Of a stretch of 64,000 nt of DNA, positions 53,918 to 63,175 are shown piece by piece. The stretch is from contig NZ_BCVH01000001.1 in the NCBI RefSeq assembly GCF_001591645.1, positions 310,001-374,000 of the forward strand, in the 5' to 3' direction. The notes beneath the pieces were generated by a model that worked only from the letters and a program-made list of their open reading frames with translations, made no database searches and was not told the origin of the DNA. The position numbers were made by a program, and so were the translations under genes. Source of the stretch: Robertmurraya korlensis NBRC 107688 (GTDB lineage Bacteria > Bacillota > Bacilli > Bacillales > Cytobacillaceae). Each line of letters begins with the position of its first letter. Position 1 is the stretch's first letter.

Positions 53918-55069
53918 TTACACACCAGGAAACCATCCAGGACTGTGAATAATAGCATTCCACAAAGGGTCAGGAATAACTAATTCTTTTTGCTTTTCTT
54001 TATTAACTTTATTAATTTTTGTTACAATCTCGTTTTCTCTATTTTCAGCGATTTTTTGTACCCAATCAGGATCAATGATTAGTTCCCTTGCTAATGCAAG
54101 AAGAGGGACTCCCGTCGCAAACGCTTTACGTGCATCTTCTGCTGTGTAAATGGAACCTACTCCAATTAAAGGAACCCGATTTTTAATTGTTTCAAGTAAA
54201 TACTCAATTCTGCTTTTAGATAGGTCTTGAACTCCTCTATGTGGTGTAGAAAAGAAATCCATTAGTGATACATGAAGATAATCCAAACCTTTCCCCGCTA
54301 ATGAATCCACTAAGGTGAGAGTATCTGACATTGTAATACCTGGAGTTTCAGGCTCTTCAGGGGAAAAACGGTAGCCCACTAAAAAGGAACCATCGGCATG
54401 CTCACTCACGACACGTTTTACTTCATCCACAACTTCCAAAGGAAAAGTCATTCTATTTTCTAAGCTTCCACCAAATCGGTCTTCCCTTCGATTGGAGTGA
54501 GGTGAAAAGAACTGTTGTATTAAATAACCGTTTGCCCCATGAATTTCTACCCCATCAAATCCCGCTGCAATGGCACGACGAGTAGTTTCCCCAAACGCTT
54601 TAATCATCTCTTCTACTTCCATTTCAGATAATGGGCGTGGCTTAATATCAGGCTCTTCTGTCGAATTACCTCCTCTTTCTGCTGGGATATCACTCGCACT
54701 CACGATTACCCCATTTGGTACAAGCTCAGGAGGACACATTCTTCCACCATGGAAAATTTGAAGAATGGCTTTTGCGCCCTGTTCCTTAATCGCACTCGCA
54801 ACTCGCTGCAAGCTTGGAATGAATTCATCACGATCTCCACCAAATTCTCCGTGAAATCCTTTCCCATTTGCGGTTACATATGTACATGCTGTGATAACCA
54901 TACTTACCCCTTTTGAACGTCTAGCGTAATAAGAAACCTCGGCGTCGGTTACGGTGCCATCGGGATTCGAAGAGAAATTAGTCATGGGAGCCATCACAAT
55001 ACGGTTCTTAATTTCTACTCCATTAGCAAAACGAAAGGGAGATAATAGGTCTTCATTTTTTACGGTCAT
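53918..55069 (-). CDS. NADH:flavin oxidoreductase, old yellow enzyme family
   Basis: 383 residues, FMN-binding TIM barrel: NRIVMAPMTNFSSNPDG near the start, GRMCPPE, the HGANGYLIQQFFSPHSNRR block with substrate-binding His-x-x-Asn, and GVGSIYTAEDARKAFATG FMN phosphate loop. It reduces activated alkenes or nitro groups; YqiG/NamA-like. GGAGGA SD. Monocistronic. 55070-55567 upstream of it and of the dipeptidase contains no gene or clear promoter that I can support. Confidence 0.88.
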   Translation of the reverse strand: MTVKNEDLLSPFRFANGVEIKNRIVMAPMTNFSSNPDGTVTDAEVSYYARRSKGVSMVITACTYVTANGKGFHGEFGGDRDEFIPSLQRVASAIKEQGAKAILQIFHGGRMCPPELVPNGVIVSASDIPAERGGNSTEEPDIKPRPLSEMEVEEMIKAFGETTRRAIAAGFDGVEIHGANGYLIQQFFSPHSNRREDRFGGSLENRMTFPLEVVDEVKRVVSEHADGSFLVGYRFSPEEPETPGITMSDTLTLVDSLAGKGLDYLHVSLMDFFSTPHRGVQDLSKSRIEYLLETIKNRVPLIGVGSIYTAEDARKAFATGVPLLALARELIIDPDWVQKIAENRENEIVTKINKVNKEKQKELVIPDPLWNAIIHSPGWFPGV

Positions 55070-55567
55070 TACGAATTCCTCCTTAATTAGTGTAGAAACG
55101 GAGTATTAAACCCCATTTATACACATTTATACTTACCTATCTATGTAATATTATGTTATTTGGAAAAAAAGTGAAAAGGATTTGCATTGGATGTATAAAT
55201 GGATTTGACACCAAAATAAAACGGGAAGCTCGAGGAAGGCTTGGAGGAACCGGTGGCAAAAAACTTCTAGAAATCAACGTAGCCTGAACGTCTATGTAAA
55301 TTTCTTAGTTCTGGATATAAGGTCGGAAGGGTGGATAAAAAAAGGTCTTATGTCCTGAATCAATAGATATTTCTTTGTTAACTAATTTAACATAAAAATG
55401 AGCAAACTCAGAGACTATTTTACTGAAAATTCCAATAATGGTTGACTTTACAATTATTTCTTAATTAAACTATTCTAGTAAAGATCTTTACTAGAACTGA
55501 AAAGCTATGAAAATATAATTATTTAAGTTGGGTAAGGTTGTTTTGAAATGAATCTTAGGAGGTCTGT

Positions 55568-56995
55568 ATGAAAAAAATCTTTAGTATTTTAACGGTTCTA
55601 CTTATTGGTTTATCTGGCAGCGCTACTCCACAGAGCAATTTGGCATCAGCTAAAGAGGTTAATGCGATGGATCTGCACTTTGGTACAACGGTCGTTGATA
55701 GCCATAATGATACGATGATGAAAGTTGTTGATCCAATAACATGGTTGCCAAGTACTGATATTAGAAGTAATACTAATTTTCAAATTGATATCCCTAAACT
55801 AGAAGCCGGCGGGTTAAATGTACCGTTTTTTGCTGCTTATACATCCGGTTATTATGGCAATAATCCACGTAGTAATAGTAGAACACTTGCGTTAATTAAT
55901 GCTCTATATTGGACGGAGGAAAGAAACTCTGATGTTCTTACAATTACTACTTCTTATAAGGAGATACAACAAGCTGTCAAAGATGGAAAGATTGCTGCTG
56001 TCCCTACAGTTGAAGGGGCGTATTCCTTAGAAGAACATAATGCAATTGGTTTGTTGCACCAATATTATGACCTAGGTATTAGAGCCCTTGGTTTTACTTG
56101 GAATTATTCAAATGCGTTAGGGGAAGGTGCAAACGAGGTATATGGTGATGCCGATCGAACTCCATCAGAAGGTGGTTTAACTGAATTAGGAAAGCAAGTG
56201 GCCCTAGAAATGAATAAACTTGGAATGTTGATAGATGTATCACATATGTCAGAGGATACATTCTGGGAGGTTATTAATATTTCTAAAGCACCAATTATGG
56301 CTACTCACTCTGGTGCCTCTTCAATAAGAAATCATCAGAGGAATCTAACAGATGATCAACTTAGGGCAATAGCTTCAAATGGTGGGGTCGTAGGGGTAGT
56401 TTTCTACCCTCAATTCTTAACAGATCGCTATCCAAATGAACCAGCACTTTTGGATGATTATATAGACCATATTGATCATATTGTGAATTTAATTGGGATT
56501 GACCATGTTGCACTAGGCTCTGACTTTGATGGCGGACCATTGCCTGCAGATTTAAAAGACTCCTCAGAGTTATATAAAGTCACGGAAGAATTAATAAGAA
56601 GAGGCTATAAAGAAAAGGAAATTAAAAAGCTCCTTGGAGAAAATACATTACGCCTTATGAAAGATGTAGAACAAGCGGCAGAACATTCCCCAAGCAGTGT
56701 AGGTCAAGGACTTACGATTACACCTGATTTAAAGATGGGGGAAACTGTACCTAATAACACACCTCTCCTTACCGCTAAAATTAATTGGGATAAAGGGTCT
56801 GTTATAGAGGAAAATAGTCTACAAGTGTTAATCGATGGAATTCCATACAAACCTGAATTTAACAAAGAAACTTCCACAGTGTCTCTTCAGGTAAAAGAAC
56901 CATTAAAAGAAAAGTTCCACGTGGTCACATTTGAAGCAACAAACAAAGCAGGTAAGATTGAAAAAGAGACACGAATTTTCTATATTAATCAGTAA
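55568..56995 (+). CDS. Exported membrane-type dipeptidase (peptidase M19)
   Basis: 475 residues with a signal peptide (FSILTVLLIGLSGSAT). M19 zinc dipeptidase domain (~40-375): DSHNDT (His/Asp ligands), VEGAYSLEEH, DVSHMSEDTF, ATHSGASSIRNHQRNLTD and GSDFDGG. The C-terminal ~95 residues form an Ig-like domain rare in the family. Hydrolyses dipeptides, possibly from the wall, outside the membrane. AGGAGG SD. Confidence 0.9.
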   Translation: MKKIFSILTVLLIGLSGSATPQSNLASAKEVNAMDLHFGTTVVDSHNDTMMKVVDPITWLPSTDIRSNTNFQIDIPKLEAGGLNVPFFAAYTSGYYGNNPRSNSRTLALINALYWTEERNSDVLTITTSYKEIQQAVKDGKIAAVPTVEGAYSLEEHNAIGLLHQYYDLGIRALGFTWNYSNALGEGANEVYGDADRTPSEGGLTELGKQVALEMNKLGMLIDVSHMSEDTFWEVINISKAPIMATHSGASSIRNHQRNLTDDQLRAIASNGGVVGVVFYPQFLTDRYPNEPALLDDYIDHIDHIVNLIGIDHVALGSDFDGGPLPADLKDSSELYKVTEELIRRGYKEKEIKKLLGENTLRLMKDVEQAAEHSPSSVGQGLTITPDLKMGETVPNNTPLLTAKINWDKGSVIEENSLQVLIDGIPYKPEFNKETSTVSLQVKEPLKEKFHVVTFEATNKAGKIEKETRIFYINQ

Positions 56996-57023
56996 TAAAC
57001 GTTTAGTCCAAATAGATTAAGAT

Positions 57024-57103
57024 AGTACCTCTTAACTCATCTTTTAAGCAGTTATCTTTAAATAGATAATGCTCTTTAATGAATGATTAGAGGTACTTTT
57101 TTG
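57024..57103 (+). terminator. Branched terminator after the dipeptidase
   Basis: AGTACCTCT / AGAGGTACT outer stem with an inner hairpin (GCAGTTATCT / AGATAATGC) and T6. Confidence 0.6.
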
Positions 57104-57195
57104 TGATTTGAGAAAAAGCAAGCGATAACAAGATAAAACTAGAATAATACTAAGCTCGGGGTTTGGCTTATTAAGTTTTCTGTTTTTCACTCTTC

Positions 57196-57921
57196 CTATG
57201 CGACAGAAGCCTCGGCAGAAACACGTTTTTTATAAACGATTTTGCTAAGAGAAATACTTAATTCATACAGAATGAATAAAGGAATGATGACTAAAACATC
57301 TGAAATCAGGTCAGGTGGTGTAATTAATACAGAAACGATAACGAGCAAAAAATAAGCAATCTTTCTTCCTTTTACAAGCTTTTCTGGACTTACAATTCCA
57401 AGTCTGGTAAGGAACATTACAACTGCAGGCATTTCAAATAAAAATCCAAATGGGAGTGTTAAGTGAAGCATGAATTGGAAATACTTTTCTGCTGTGAAGA
57501 ATGTTTCAAATTGATCTCCAGCTATCTCTAATAAAAAGGAGAGAACTAATGGGAAAAGAACAAAATAACCAAATGATATACCTAAAACAAATAGAATGAA
57601 TAAACCTGGAATAAACATTATAGTTGCTCGTTGTTCTTCAACTGATAATGCTGGTTTTATGAACTTCCAAATTTGGTAGGCAGCTACAGGAATAGTGATA
57701 GCAACGGCAAAGACACTCGCGATGACCATATAAACCCATAGGATATCCCCTGGTCCAAGTAAAGCTAATTTTCCTTCTAAACCCCTTACTAAAAATAGAT
57801 AAAGATCTCCAACAAATAGTAGAGACACAATTAGAGATAATATAAAAATAAGTAACGTAATAATAATTCGTTTACGTAATTCTGCTAAATGGTCAGTGAG
57901 TTGCATTACTTCTTTTTCCAT
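57196..57921 (-). CDS. tatC: Tat translocase subunit TatC (second copy)
   Basis: 241 residues with six membrane helices; MQLTDHLAELRKRII at the start and FGYFVLFPLVLSFLLE and TPPDLISDV later are TatC motifs. It is the last gene of the phoX-tatA-tatC operon. ATG at 57921 after AAGGATG; an upstream ATG at 57957 lacks a good SD. Similar but not identical to the first copy; it is probably dedicated to PhoX, as TatCd is to PhoD in B. subtilis. Confidence 0.92.
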   Translation of the reverse strand: MEKEVMQLTDHLAELRKRIIITLLIFILSLIVSLLFVGDLYLFLVRGLEGKLALLGPGDILWVYMVIASVFAVAITIPVAAYQIWKFIKPALSVEEQRATIMFIPGLFILFVLGISFGYFVLFPLVLSFLLEIAGDQFETFFTAEKYFQFMLHLTLPFGFLFEMPAVVMFLTRLGIVSPEKLVKGRKIAYFLLVIVSVLITPPDLISDVLVIIPLFILYELSISLSKIVYKKRVSAEASVA

Positions 57922-57990
57922 TAAGGAACATCCTTTCGTTAGAAAAAATAGATGCAAGTAGGAAAAGGCCTACCTACATCTATCTATCAG

Positions 57991-58218
57991 TTAGCTTCCA
58001 GTTTTCTGATTAGTATGTTCAATTGCATGGAGGGGAGTTTTTTCTTCCGTTTTTGGTTTACTGTCGTCACCATTTACTAATTCACGGGTTGCTTTCTTAA
58101 ATTCCTTTAAGGTTGTTCCGAAGGCTCGGCCAATTTCAGGTAGCTTAGAAGGACCGAAAATGATAAGTGCCAGGACTAATAATAGAATTAATCCAGGTAT
58201 TCCAATGTTTTGAAGCAT
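57991..58218 (-). CDS. tatA: Tat translocase subunit TatA (second copy)
   Basis: 75 residues: membrane helix ([14 protein letters not shown]), [10 protein letters not shown] hinge, amphipathic helix, and a charged tail that is longer than in the first copy. Forms the pore with TatC of this operon. AAGGAGG SD. Genes are 69 bases apart. Confidence 0.92.
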   Translation of the reverse strand: MLQNIGIPGLILLLVLALIIFGPSKLPEIGRAFGTTLKEFKKATRELVNGDDSKPKTEEKTPLHAIEHTNQKTGS

Positions 58219-58244
58219 GATTGAACCTCCTTATGATGTGAATG

Positions 58245-59666
58245 TTATAAGTTTATTCCGTGGCGCTCAAATGCTGCCGCTTCTAGAATGGACATACCTT
58301 GCTCCTTAGCAGCCTTAGCCACTTTTTCCGAAACTTGCGGTGCAAGATTTGCTGGAGCAGCAAATGACATCTCCCTTGCGCGCGCAGAGTTTCTGCGTTG
58401 GAACGGTCCCCAAATGGCAAAAGTTTTTCCAGGACTTTGAATATTAACAAAAAGTGTGTTTCCATCTGGTGAGAAGATTGGGCCACACAGTTCAGAGCCA
58501 CTTAGGCGATTAGCGGCAAAAGGATAAACTTGCCCTTCTGGAGTAATTCCCATAATGCGGTCTTGGCCAGAACCATCTTCTGCATACCAAAGATCGCCCC
58601 ATGGAGTACAGCAAATATTATCCGGATATTCCATGTGCTTTGCGTCATTACCCTCATAGAAAAGCTCTAATGTATTAGTATGAGGAACATAACGATACAC
58701 ACGTCCAAGTTTCTTGTCACCAGCTGAGGTATCATCGAACCAGAAAACACCCTCTTGGAAGAAAGCTCCTTCTAGTCTGTTAAATCGAATGCAGTTATGT
58801 TTCTTAGCGTCCTCTACACAATAATGCGGATCTAGTTCCTTCCAAACAATTTTAAATGTTTGCCCAGTTTTAAAGGTGCTTGCTGATGGATCAGTTACTG
58901 CTTCAATTGCGGCTGCGAAAAGCTTACCGCCTTTTTGTAACGAACCGGGCTTTTGGCTCAAGTCATTTGGAATAAAACGGTATAAGAAGCTTGGGTTAGC
59001 ATCTTCGGTTAAGTATACATATCCAGTTGAAGGATCTATGGCACAAGCCTCGTGAGAGAAGCGCCCCATTTCCTTGATTGGAGTTTTAGATAATTCATTT
59101 TCTGGTTGCTGTGGATCTACCTCAAATACATATCCGTGAGTTTCGGAACGTGTTTCTTCACAAGTTAACCAAGTACCCCAAGGAGTCGCACCTCCTGCAC
59201 AATTCCGGATGGTTCCTGAAGAGGTAACATATTCTTTTCTCACTTCACGATTCGGTCCTACAACTAGAGCTGTTGTACCACCTTTAGCGCCAGCATCGTA
59301 TGGATTCTTTCCGAATGCTGGGCCGCCACTTAATTCATGATTACGAACAAGTACGGTTGTATTGTTGGGGCCTTCAAATGCCGCCATTCCATCAAAAGCT
59401 CCAGGTATCGGAGTTCCGTCTGTCATTAGGTCGCCTTCTTTGGAGATGATTTTGTAATGGAAGCCTTCCGGAAGATCAAGAATTCCATTTGGATCAGGAA
59501 CTAGTGGACCATAGCCACCAAAGCCACTAGTTGGATTATCTGCTTTACCAGCCGCTAAAGCTTGTCCATCTAAAGATAAAACACCTGTTGTACCTAAGGT
59601 CAAGGCAAGTGTACTCATTCCACCAACCTTTAAAAAGTCTCTTCTGTTCAAACCGTTCTTTTCCAT
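58245..59666 (-). CDS. phoX: PhoX-family phosphatase with Tat signal (DUF839)
   Basis: 473 residues. Twin-arginine signal NRRDFLK (R8-R9) followed by a hydrophobic stretch and an AxA-like site near residue 38, so the folded enzyme is exported by Tat. The body is the PhoX/DUF839 beta-propeller, with NCAGGATPWGTWLTCEE, GRFSHEACAIDP and a late GDLWYAEDGSGQDRIMG block. PhoX enzymes are calcium/iron alkaline phosphatases for phosphate scavenging. GGAGG SD. A Pho box lies upstream. Confidence 0.92.
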   Translation of the reverse strand: MEKNGLNRRDFLKVGGMSTLALTLGTTGVLSLDGQALAAGKADNPTSGFGGYGPLVPDPNGILDLPEGFHYKIISKEGDLMTDGTPIPGAFDGMAAFEGPNNTTVLVRNHELSGGPAFGKNPYDAGAKGGTTALVVGPNREVRKEYVTSSGTIRNCAGGATPWGTWLTCEETRSETHGYVFEVDPQQPENELSKTPIKEMGRFSHEACAIDPSTGYVYLTEDANPSFLYRFIPNDLSQKPGSLQKGGKLFAAAIEAVTDPSASTFKTGQTFKIVWKELDPHYCVEDAKKHNCIRFNRLEGAFFQEGVFWFDDTSAGDKKLGRVYRYVPHTNTLELFYEGNDAKHMEYPDNICCTPWGDLWYAEDGSGQDRIMGITPEGQVYPFAANRLSGSELCGPIFSPDGNTLFVNIQSPGKTFAIWGPFQRRNSARAREMSFAAPANLAPQVSEKVAKAAKEQGMSILEAAAFERHGINL

Positions 59667-59747
59667 TTGTTTGCCTCCGTAGCATTTAATAGTTTAGTAG
59701 AGATGTGAAAAAATAAAGTAAATCTATTTACTAAGTTAAAAAAAGAA

Positions 59748-59786
59748 GATTAATTAAGGATTAAAACACTATTAATAAAGTGTAAA
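59748..59786 (-). promoter_or_regulatory. Pho box (four TTNANN repeats at 11-bp spacing)
   Basis: Reading the minus strand: TTTACA (59786-59781), TTAATA, TTAATC, TTAATC (to 59748), each separated by exactly five bases. This matches the B. subtilis PhoP box pattern TTHAYA with five-base spacers; the first two copies fit fully. About 80 bases before phoX. The rest of 59787-60134 holds nothing else that I can support. Confidence 0.75.
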
Positions 59787-60134
59787 ATATTAAAAATAGA
59801 TATAAAGTTTTACTTTTGTGGGAATATTAGGAAGTGGTTTGTCAAATGAGAGGTTTTATTGTACGGATGAAAATAAAATCAGGATGAAGTTATGTAAAAA
59901 TCCCCAAAAGATAGGTATTAGATAAGGGTAAGGAGAGTGGACGAAATATATTTTTCGTAAAATTCTATTAACTTAAAGTAAATCTTATTTGAAGTCTATT
60001 AACTTATCTTCGTATTAGGTTCACAAAAGGGACTGGGGTATAACTGAGTGGAATTACTTTGACTTTACTAGTTACCCTTGTAAAATACTTGCCTTTTCCA
60101 AAATACCTATAGTAAGGTAACAGGGAAACCATTT

Positions 60135-60371
60135 GTGAAAGGCGTGTCTGAATACTTGAGAAAATCATTTTATCATTTTTTAATGAAATACAGGCATCCA
60201 GCACCAAAGGATGCCATTAGTCGATTTGCCAATGATGCCTATGTAGATCATAGCTTTCCAAAGACATCGACTGTTTACAGTGAGTTATCCTCCTATTTGG
60301 AGTTAAATGGCCATTACTTAGAAAGCATGGCTATTTTCGATGATGCATGGGACTTATATATAAACGACTAG
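60135..60371 (+). CDS. yozE: YozE-like SAM-fold protein
   Basis: 78 residues containing KSFYHFLMKYRHPAPKD, FANDAYVDHSFPKTST and SYLELNGHYLESM, the YozE/DUF1250 pattern, a small helical fold resembling sterile alpha motifs. Start unclear: GTG at 60135 (weak SD), GTG at 60144 or TTG at 60156 just before the conserved RKSFYHF. In B. subtilis it sits next to yokU as I recall. Function unknown. Confidence 0.8.
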   Translation: MKGVSEYLRKSFYHFLMKYRHPAPKDAISRFANDAYVDHSFPKTSTVYSELSSYLELNGHYLESMAIFDDAWDLYIND

Positions 60372-60404
60372 GTCATATACACAAATAGAGTAAAAACAAT
60401 TGAC

Positions 60405-60433
60405 ACGTCTCTTCCATGAAGAGACGTTTTTTT
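60405..60433 (+). terminator. Terminator after yozE
   Basis: CGTCTCTTC / GAAGAGACG perfect stem with CAT loop and seven Ts. Confidence 0.9.
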
Positions 60434-60494
60434 ATTGCCTGCATATACTATTGTAATCAAAACTTTAGACAAACATTTGAGGTGAACCATTGAC

Positions 60495-61190
60495 ATGAGT
60501 GAACGAAAACAACCAAAGTATAAAATCGGTGATACTGTCGTGGTCACTATGTATGGTACGGTTGGCAAAGTAACGAATTTGAAGTGGCTTGATGGAATGT
60601 ATGTATATGAGATAAATAAGAGTGAAGGATTATACATGGAGTCAAGTCTCCAAATGCTTTCCGATTATGAGGGTGATCCGATTGAAAGAGAAGAAATCGA
60701 TATAGAGTATAAGTATTTTATTGGTGATCTTGTCCAGGTGAAAGGTTACGGGGCAGATTTGTTCAAAGTAGTTGGTTTCCGAACAGAAATATGGCGGTAT
60801 AAGGAGGATGCCTGGGAGGATGTAATTTATGAACTCTCACGTATCAGTGATGGGGAATGGCTAGAAGTAAATGAAGATGAGTTAACACTAATTGCCGATG
60901 CAGATAGTGCCGATACTTTTATAAAAAAGCTGGGACTACTGTATTCACTAGATAAAAAGAAAAAGACTCTAAAACTGCCTGAACTGAAAAATGTTTATAG
61001 GAAAGCTGAAAAAGAAATTCTGAACGAAAAAAAACTAACGAGTGAAATGATTGATGCTTTGTTAGATTTGTATAATGATTATCGTATTTTATATGAGATG
61101 TTTCATGATGAAGACTACATTAAAGTCATGAAGCTAGTATTAAAAAAACTCCAGCAATTAAAAACGAACGATGGGAAGAGCAATGTATAG
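60495..61190 (+). CDS. yodN: YodN-like protein with tandem small beta domains
   Basis: 231 residues. Two similar modules, roughly residues 8-55 (YKIGDTVVVTMYGTVGKVTNL) and 70-138 (YFIGDLVQVKGYGADLFKVVGF), each look like SH3/KOW-type small beta barrels; the C-terminal ~90 residues are helical and charged. Position between yozE and yozD matches YodN, but sequence recognition is only moderate. No enzymatic motif. SD AGGTGA before ATG. Confidence 0.6.
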   Translation: MSERKQPKYKIGDTVVVTMYGTVGKVTNLKWLDGMYVYEINKSEGLYMESSLQMLSDYEGDPIEREEIDIEYKYFIGDLVQVKGYGADLFKVVGFRTEIWRYKEDAWEDVIYELSRISDGEWLEVNEDELTLIADADSADTFIKKLGLLYSLDKKKKTLKLPELKNVYRKAEKEILNEKKLTSEMIDALLDLYNDYRILYEMFHDEDYIKVMKLVLKKLQQLKTNDGKSNV

Positions 61191-61355
61191 TCACTTTATA
61201 TAATGAAAGATGAAATAAATAAAAAGTGGAATTCCTGTCCAAAGTGCTCCTTGAAAAAAGAAGGATGTAATCTTCTCGAACGAAATCATTAGTACACTTT
61301 CTTCACTATTAATATCCTCACTAAATGACTGAAACAACTTTGAAATGGTTGTCAT
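61191..61355 (-). CDS. Small single-helix membrane protein
   Basis: 54 residues starting MTTISKLFQSF with one C-terminal hydrophobic helix (ITSFFFQGALWTGIPLFIYFIFHYI). AGGAGG SD eight bases upstream of the ATG at 61355. Convergent with and abutting the YodN-like gene. Family not recognised. Confidence 0.55.
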   Translation of the reverse strand: MTTISKLFQSFSEDINSEESVLMISFEKITSFFFQGALWTGIPLFIYFIFHYIK

Positions 61356-61526
61356 ACGAACTCCTCCTATAAAGCTTTGTTTGTAGTCTATCTTTATGCT
61401 TGTCCAACTAAAAACATTCCAAACATTCAAAAAGAAAATTTAAACGTAGGTGTACTGTATTTTTTAGGGAAGTAGCATGAAAAGACTTTAAGCATCATAC
61501 ATTTTGAACAAAAGGGGGGCGAGGCA

Positions 61527-61700
61527 ATGAAGGAGATTGAGGTATTCATCGACACAGATGAAATAGCAGAGTTTTTCTTTCAAGAGCTGATGAAGAGGGG
61601 CTATGTTCCCTCAGAAGGCGAAGTGGAAGAACTCGCTGATATTACTTTCGAATACTTAATCGAAAAATGCATTATAGATGAAGAAATCGAAGATGAATAG
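61527..61700 (+). CDS. yozD: YozD-like small acidic protein
   Basis: 57 residues, MKEIEVFIDTDEIAEFFFQE opening and LIEKCIIDEE near the end, strongly acidic and helical. GGGGGGCGAGG SD. Matches YozD in size, wording and neighbourhood from memory. Function unknown. It ends before a bidirectional terminator. Confidence 0.7.
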   Translation: MKEIEVFIDTDEIAEFFFQELMKRGYVPSEGEVEELADITFEYLIEKCIIDEEIEDE

Positions 61701-61730
61701 CTTAAGAAAATCATTGTAAAAACCCCAATA

Positions 61731-61762
61731 GAAAGGACGAAGCAAATCGGCTTCGTCCTTTC
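61731..61762. terminator. Bidirectional terminator between yozD and yppC
   Basis: GAAAGGACGAAGC / GCTTCGTCCTTTC perfect thirteen-base stem with a six-base loop between convergent genes. Confidence 0.85.
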
Positions 61763-61763
61763 A

Positions 61764-62897
61764 TTATGTTTCGGAAAAGTTGTCTAGGGCAGAATATAAA
61801 AGATAATGACGCAGAGCAACAAAGGTTAAATCATAGTCTGTCACCTTAGGAAGTTCATCGAAAAATGATAGAACATCCATATCTTCCGGATGAAACCAGT
61901 CCTCTTTATTTGTATAGGAATGCTTAACATCTTCCCAAACACTTTCCAGTACTGGGCTAAAAAGCTTCTCATCGGCATTTTCCATCTTTGAAAATAAGAA
62001 ATCCCAGTAATCGCTTCTTGAGCCTGTATGTGGTTGGCTGTCAGCAAACTTAGTAGTTTCTGATAGATATCGACCTTCGAATAAAATTTGATAAAGCTCC
62101 TTCCCTAGCTCTACCCGCTTTTTCACCTTTTCAAATTCCTTTACCGTCTTTCCACTTAAGCGATACCTGTAATTCTTTGACACTTTGAATGGAATAAAGA
62201 TGGTTGTAAATCCAAGATTCTCTTGTAGCTTGTATGGGAGCTCATGCAGCAAGGATGCTGAATGATACATTCCCTTGATGATACGTTCCTCTAACATAAA
62301 TTGTTCATTAATAATCATGGCAACGGTAATCCCCTTTGAATTATTGTTTGAATAAAATTCATTCCAAAAGGGTTTCATAAATGCTGATACATGAAAGGCC
62401 GGCAGAAGATGGAACAACGGTTTTCCAGTTCTCTTGCTATGTTCATAGAGAAGCAATTGCGGATAGGCATCTTGAAAGATATAGGCATTAGATCGTTCAA
62501 GGAATAAAAAATAACGATTTTTTTGAGGCTCAGACAGGAATTCCTTCAAAAAAGAGCTCTTTAAGTCGGTCATGTAATATCCACCATTACGAGATACGAT
62601 ATGAGCGAGAAACGACCAGTGAATCTCTTTATTTCTAGTGAAAAACTCATAATATGCTTTGGTTCTTGTAATATTGTTTTTGTTGTTTACATTTGTTTCC
62701 TTTGTAATAAGTGCAACGATTTCCTTTTCTCTTTGATCCGTAAATAATAAAGGGGAAAGGGAAGTCTTTTCTAATTGTTCGAAAATCCTTGTTTTTTCCT
62801 TTAAACTATATATCTCTTTACGTTTAATCGATGGAAGCATCCAATTGGAAAACTTCTCCTGAAGAAGTTCCAATATAGGTACAGAAGAAAAATTCAT
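61764..62897 (-). CDS. yppC: DUF2515 protein, YppC-like
   Basis: 377 residues, no signal peptide; conserved features include FTRNKEIHWSFLAHIVSRNGG, FIFQDAYPQLLLYE-like and TIFIPFKVSKNYRYRLSG. It fits DUF2515/YppC. Function unknown. I start at 62897, six bases after GAAAGGTGG, not at 62936. Transcribed away from the small histidine-rich gene. Confidence 0.75.
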   Translation of the reverse strand: MNFSSVPILELLQEKFSNWMLPSIKRKEIYSLKEKTRIFEQLEKTSLSPLLFTDQREKEIVALITKETNVNNKNNITRTKAYYEFFTRNKEIHWSFLAHIVSRNGGYYMTDLKSSFLKEFLSEPQKNRYFLFLERSNAYIFQDAYPQLLLYEHSKRTGKPLFHLLPAFHVSAFMKPFWNEFYSNNNSKGITVAMIINEQFMLEERIIKGMYHSASLLHELPYKLQENLGFTTIFIPFKVSKNYRYRLSGKTVKEFEKVKKRVELGKELYQILFEGRYLSETTKFADSQPHTGSRSDYWDFLFSKMENADEKLFSPVLESVWEDVKHSYTNKEDWFHPEDMDVLSFFDELPKVTDYDLTFVALRHYLLYSALDNFSET

Positions 62898-62973
62898 TTT
62901 TAGCCACCTTTCTATGAAACCTTCCATCGGAAGCAACGTATATATCTATATCAACCATTAGGAGGATTAGGTA

Positions 62974-63147
62974 ATGTTAAAAAAAATCCTAAAGTCTATA
63001 TTAGGAAGTTCTCACCATCGGAAGTATAGTTCTAGTGATCATTACAAACGTCGAAATCTGCATAAACATAGTCATTACGGTCATGGACATTACAAAAGAA
63101 AACATAAAAGTAGCTTTTTTAGCTCGAAAAGCTTTTTTAGCAGTTAG
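62974..63147 (+). CDS. Small basic His/Lys-rich protein
   Basis: 57 residues; after a short hydrophobic start (MLKKILKSILGSSHHRK) the chain is dominated by His, Lys, Arg, Ser and Tyr, ending KSSFFSSKSFFSS. AGGAGG SD nine to ten bases from the ATG at 62974. It directly precedes the kinase gene by 28 bases, so the two may be co-transcribed. Resembles a spore- or nucleic-acid-associated basic peptide, but I do not recognise it. Confidence 0.6.
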   Translation: MLKKILKSILGSSHHRKYSSSDHYKRRNLHKHSHYGHGHYKRKHKSSFFSSKSFFSS

Positions 63148-63175
63148 TATCATATATGAAAAAAGGTTGTAAAAC

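Noticed and set aside
53766-53948. 60-codon frame between the kinase and OYE genes
   Set aside because: No SD, overlaps the OYE terminator and the end of the OYE gene; probably chance.
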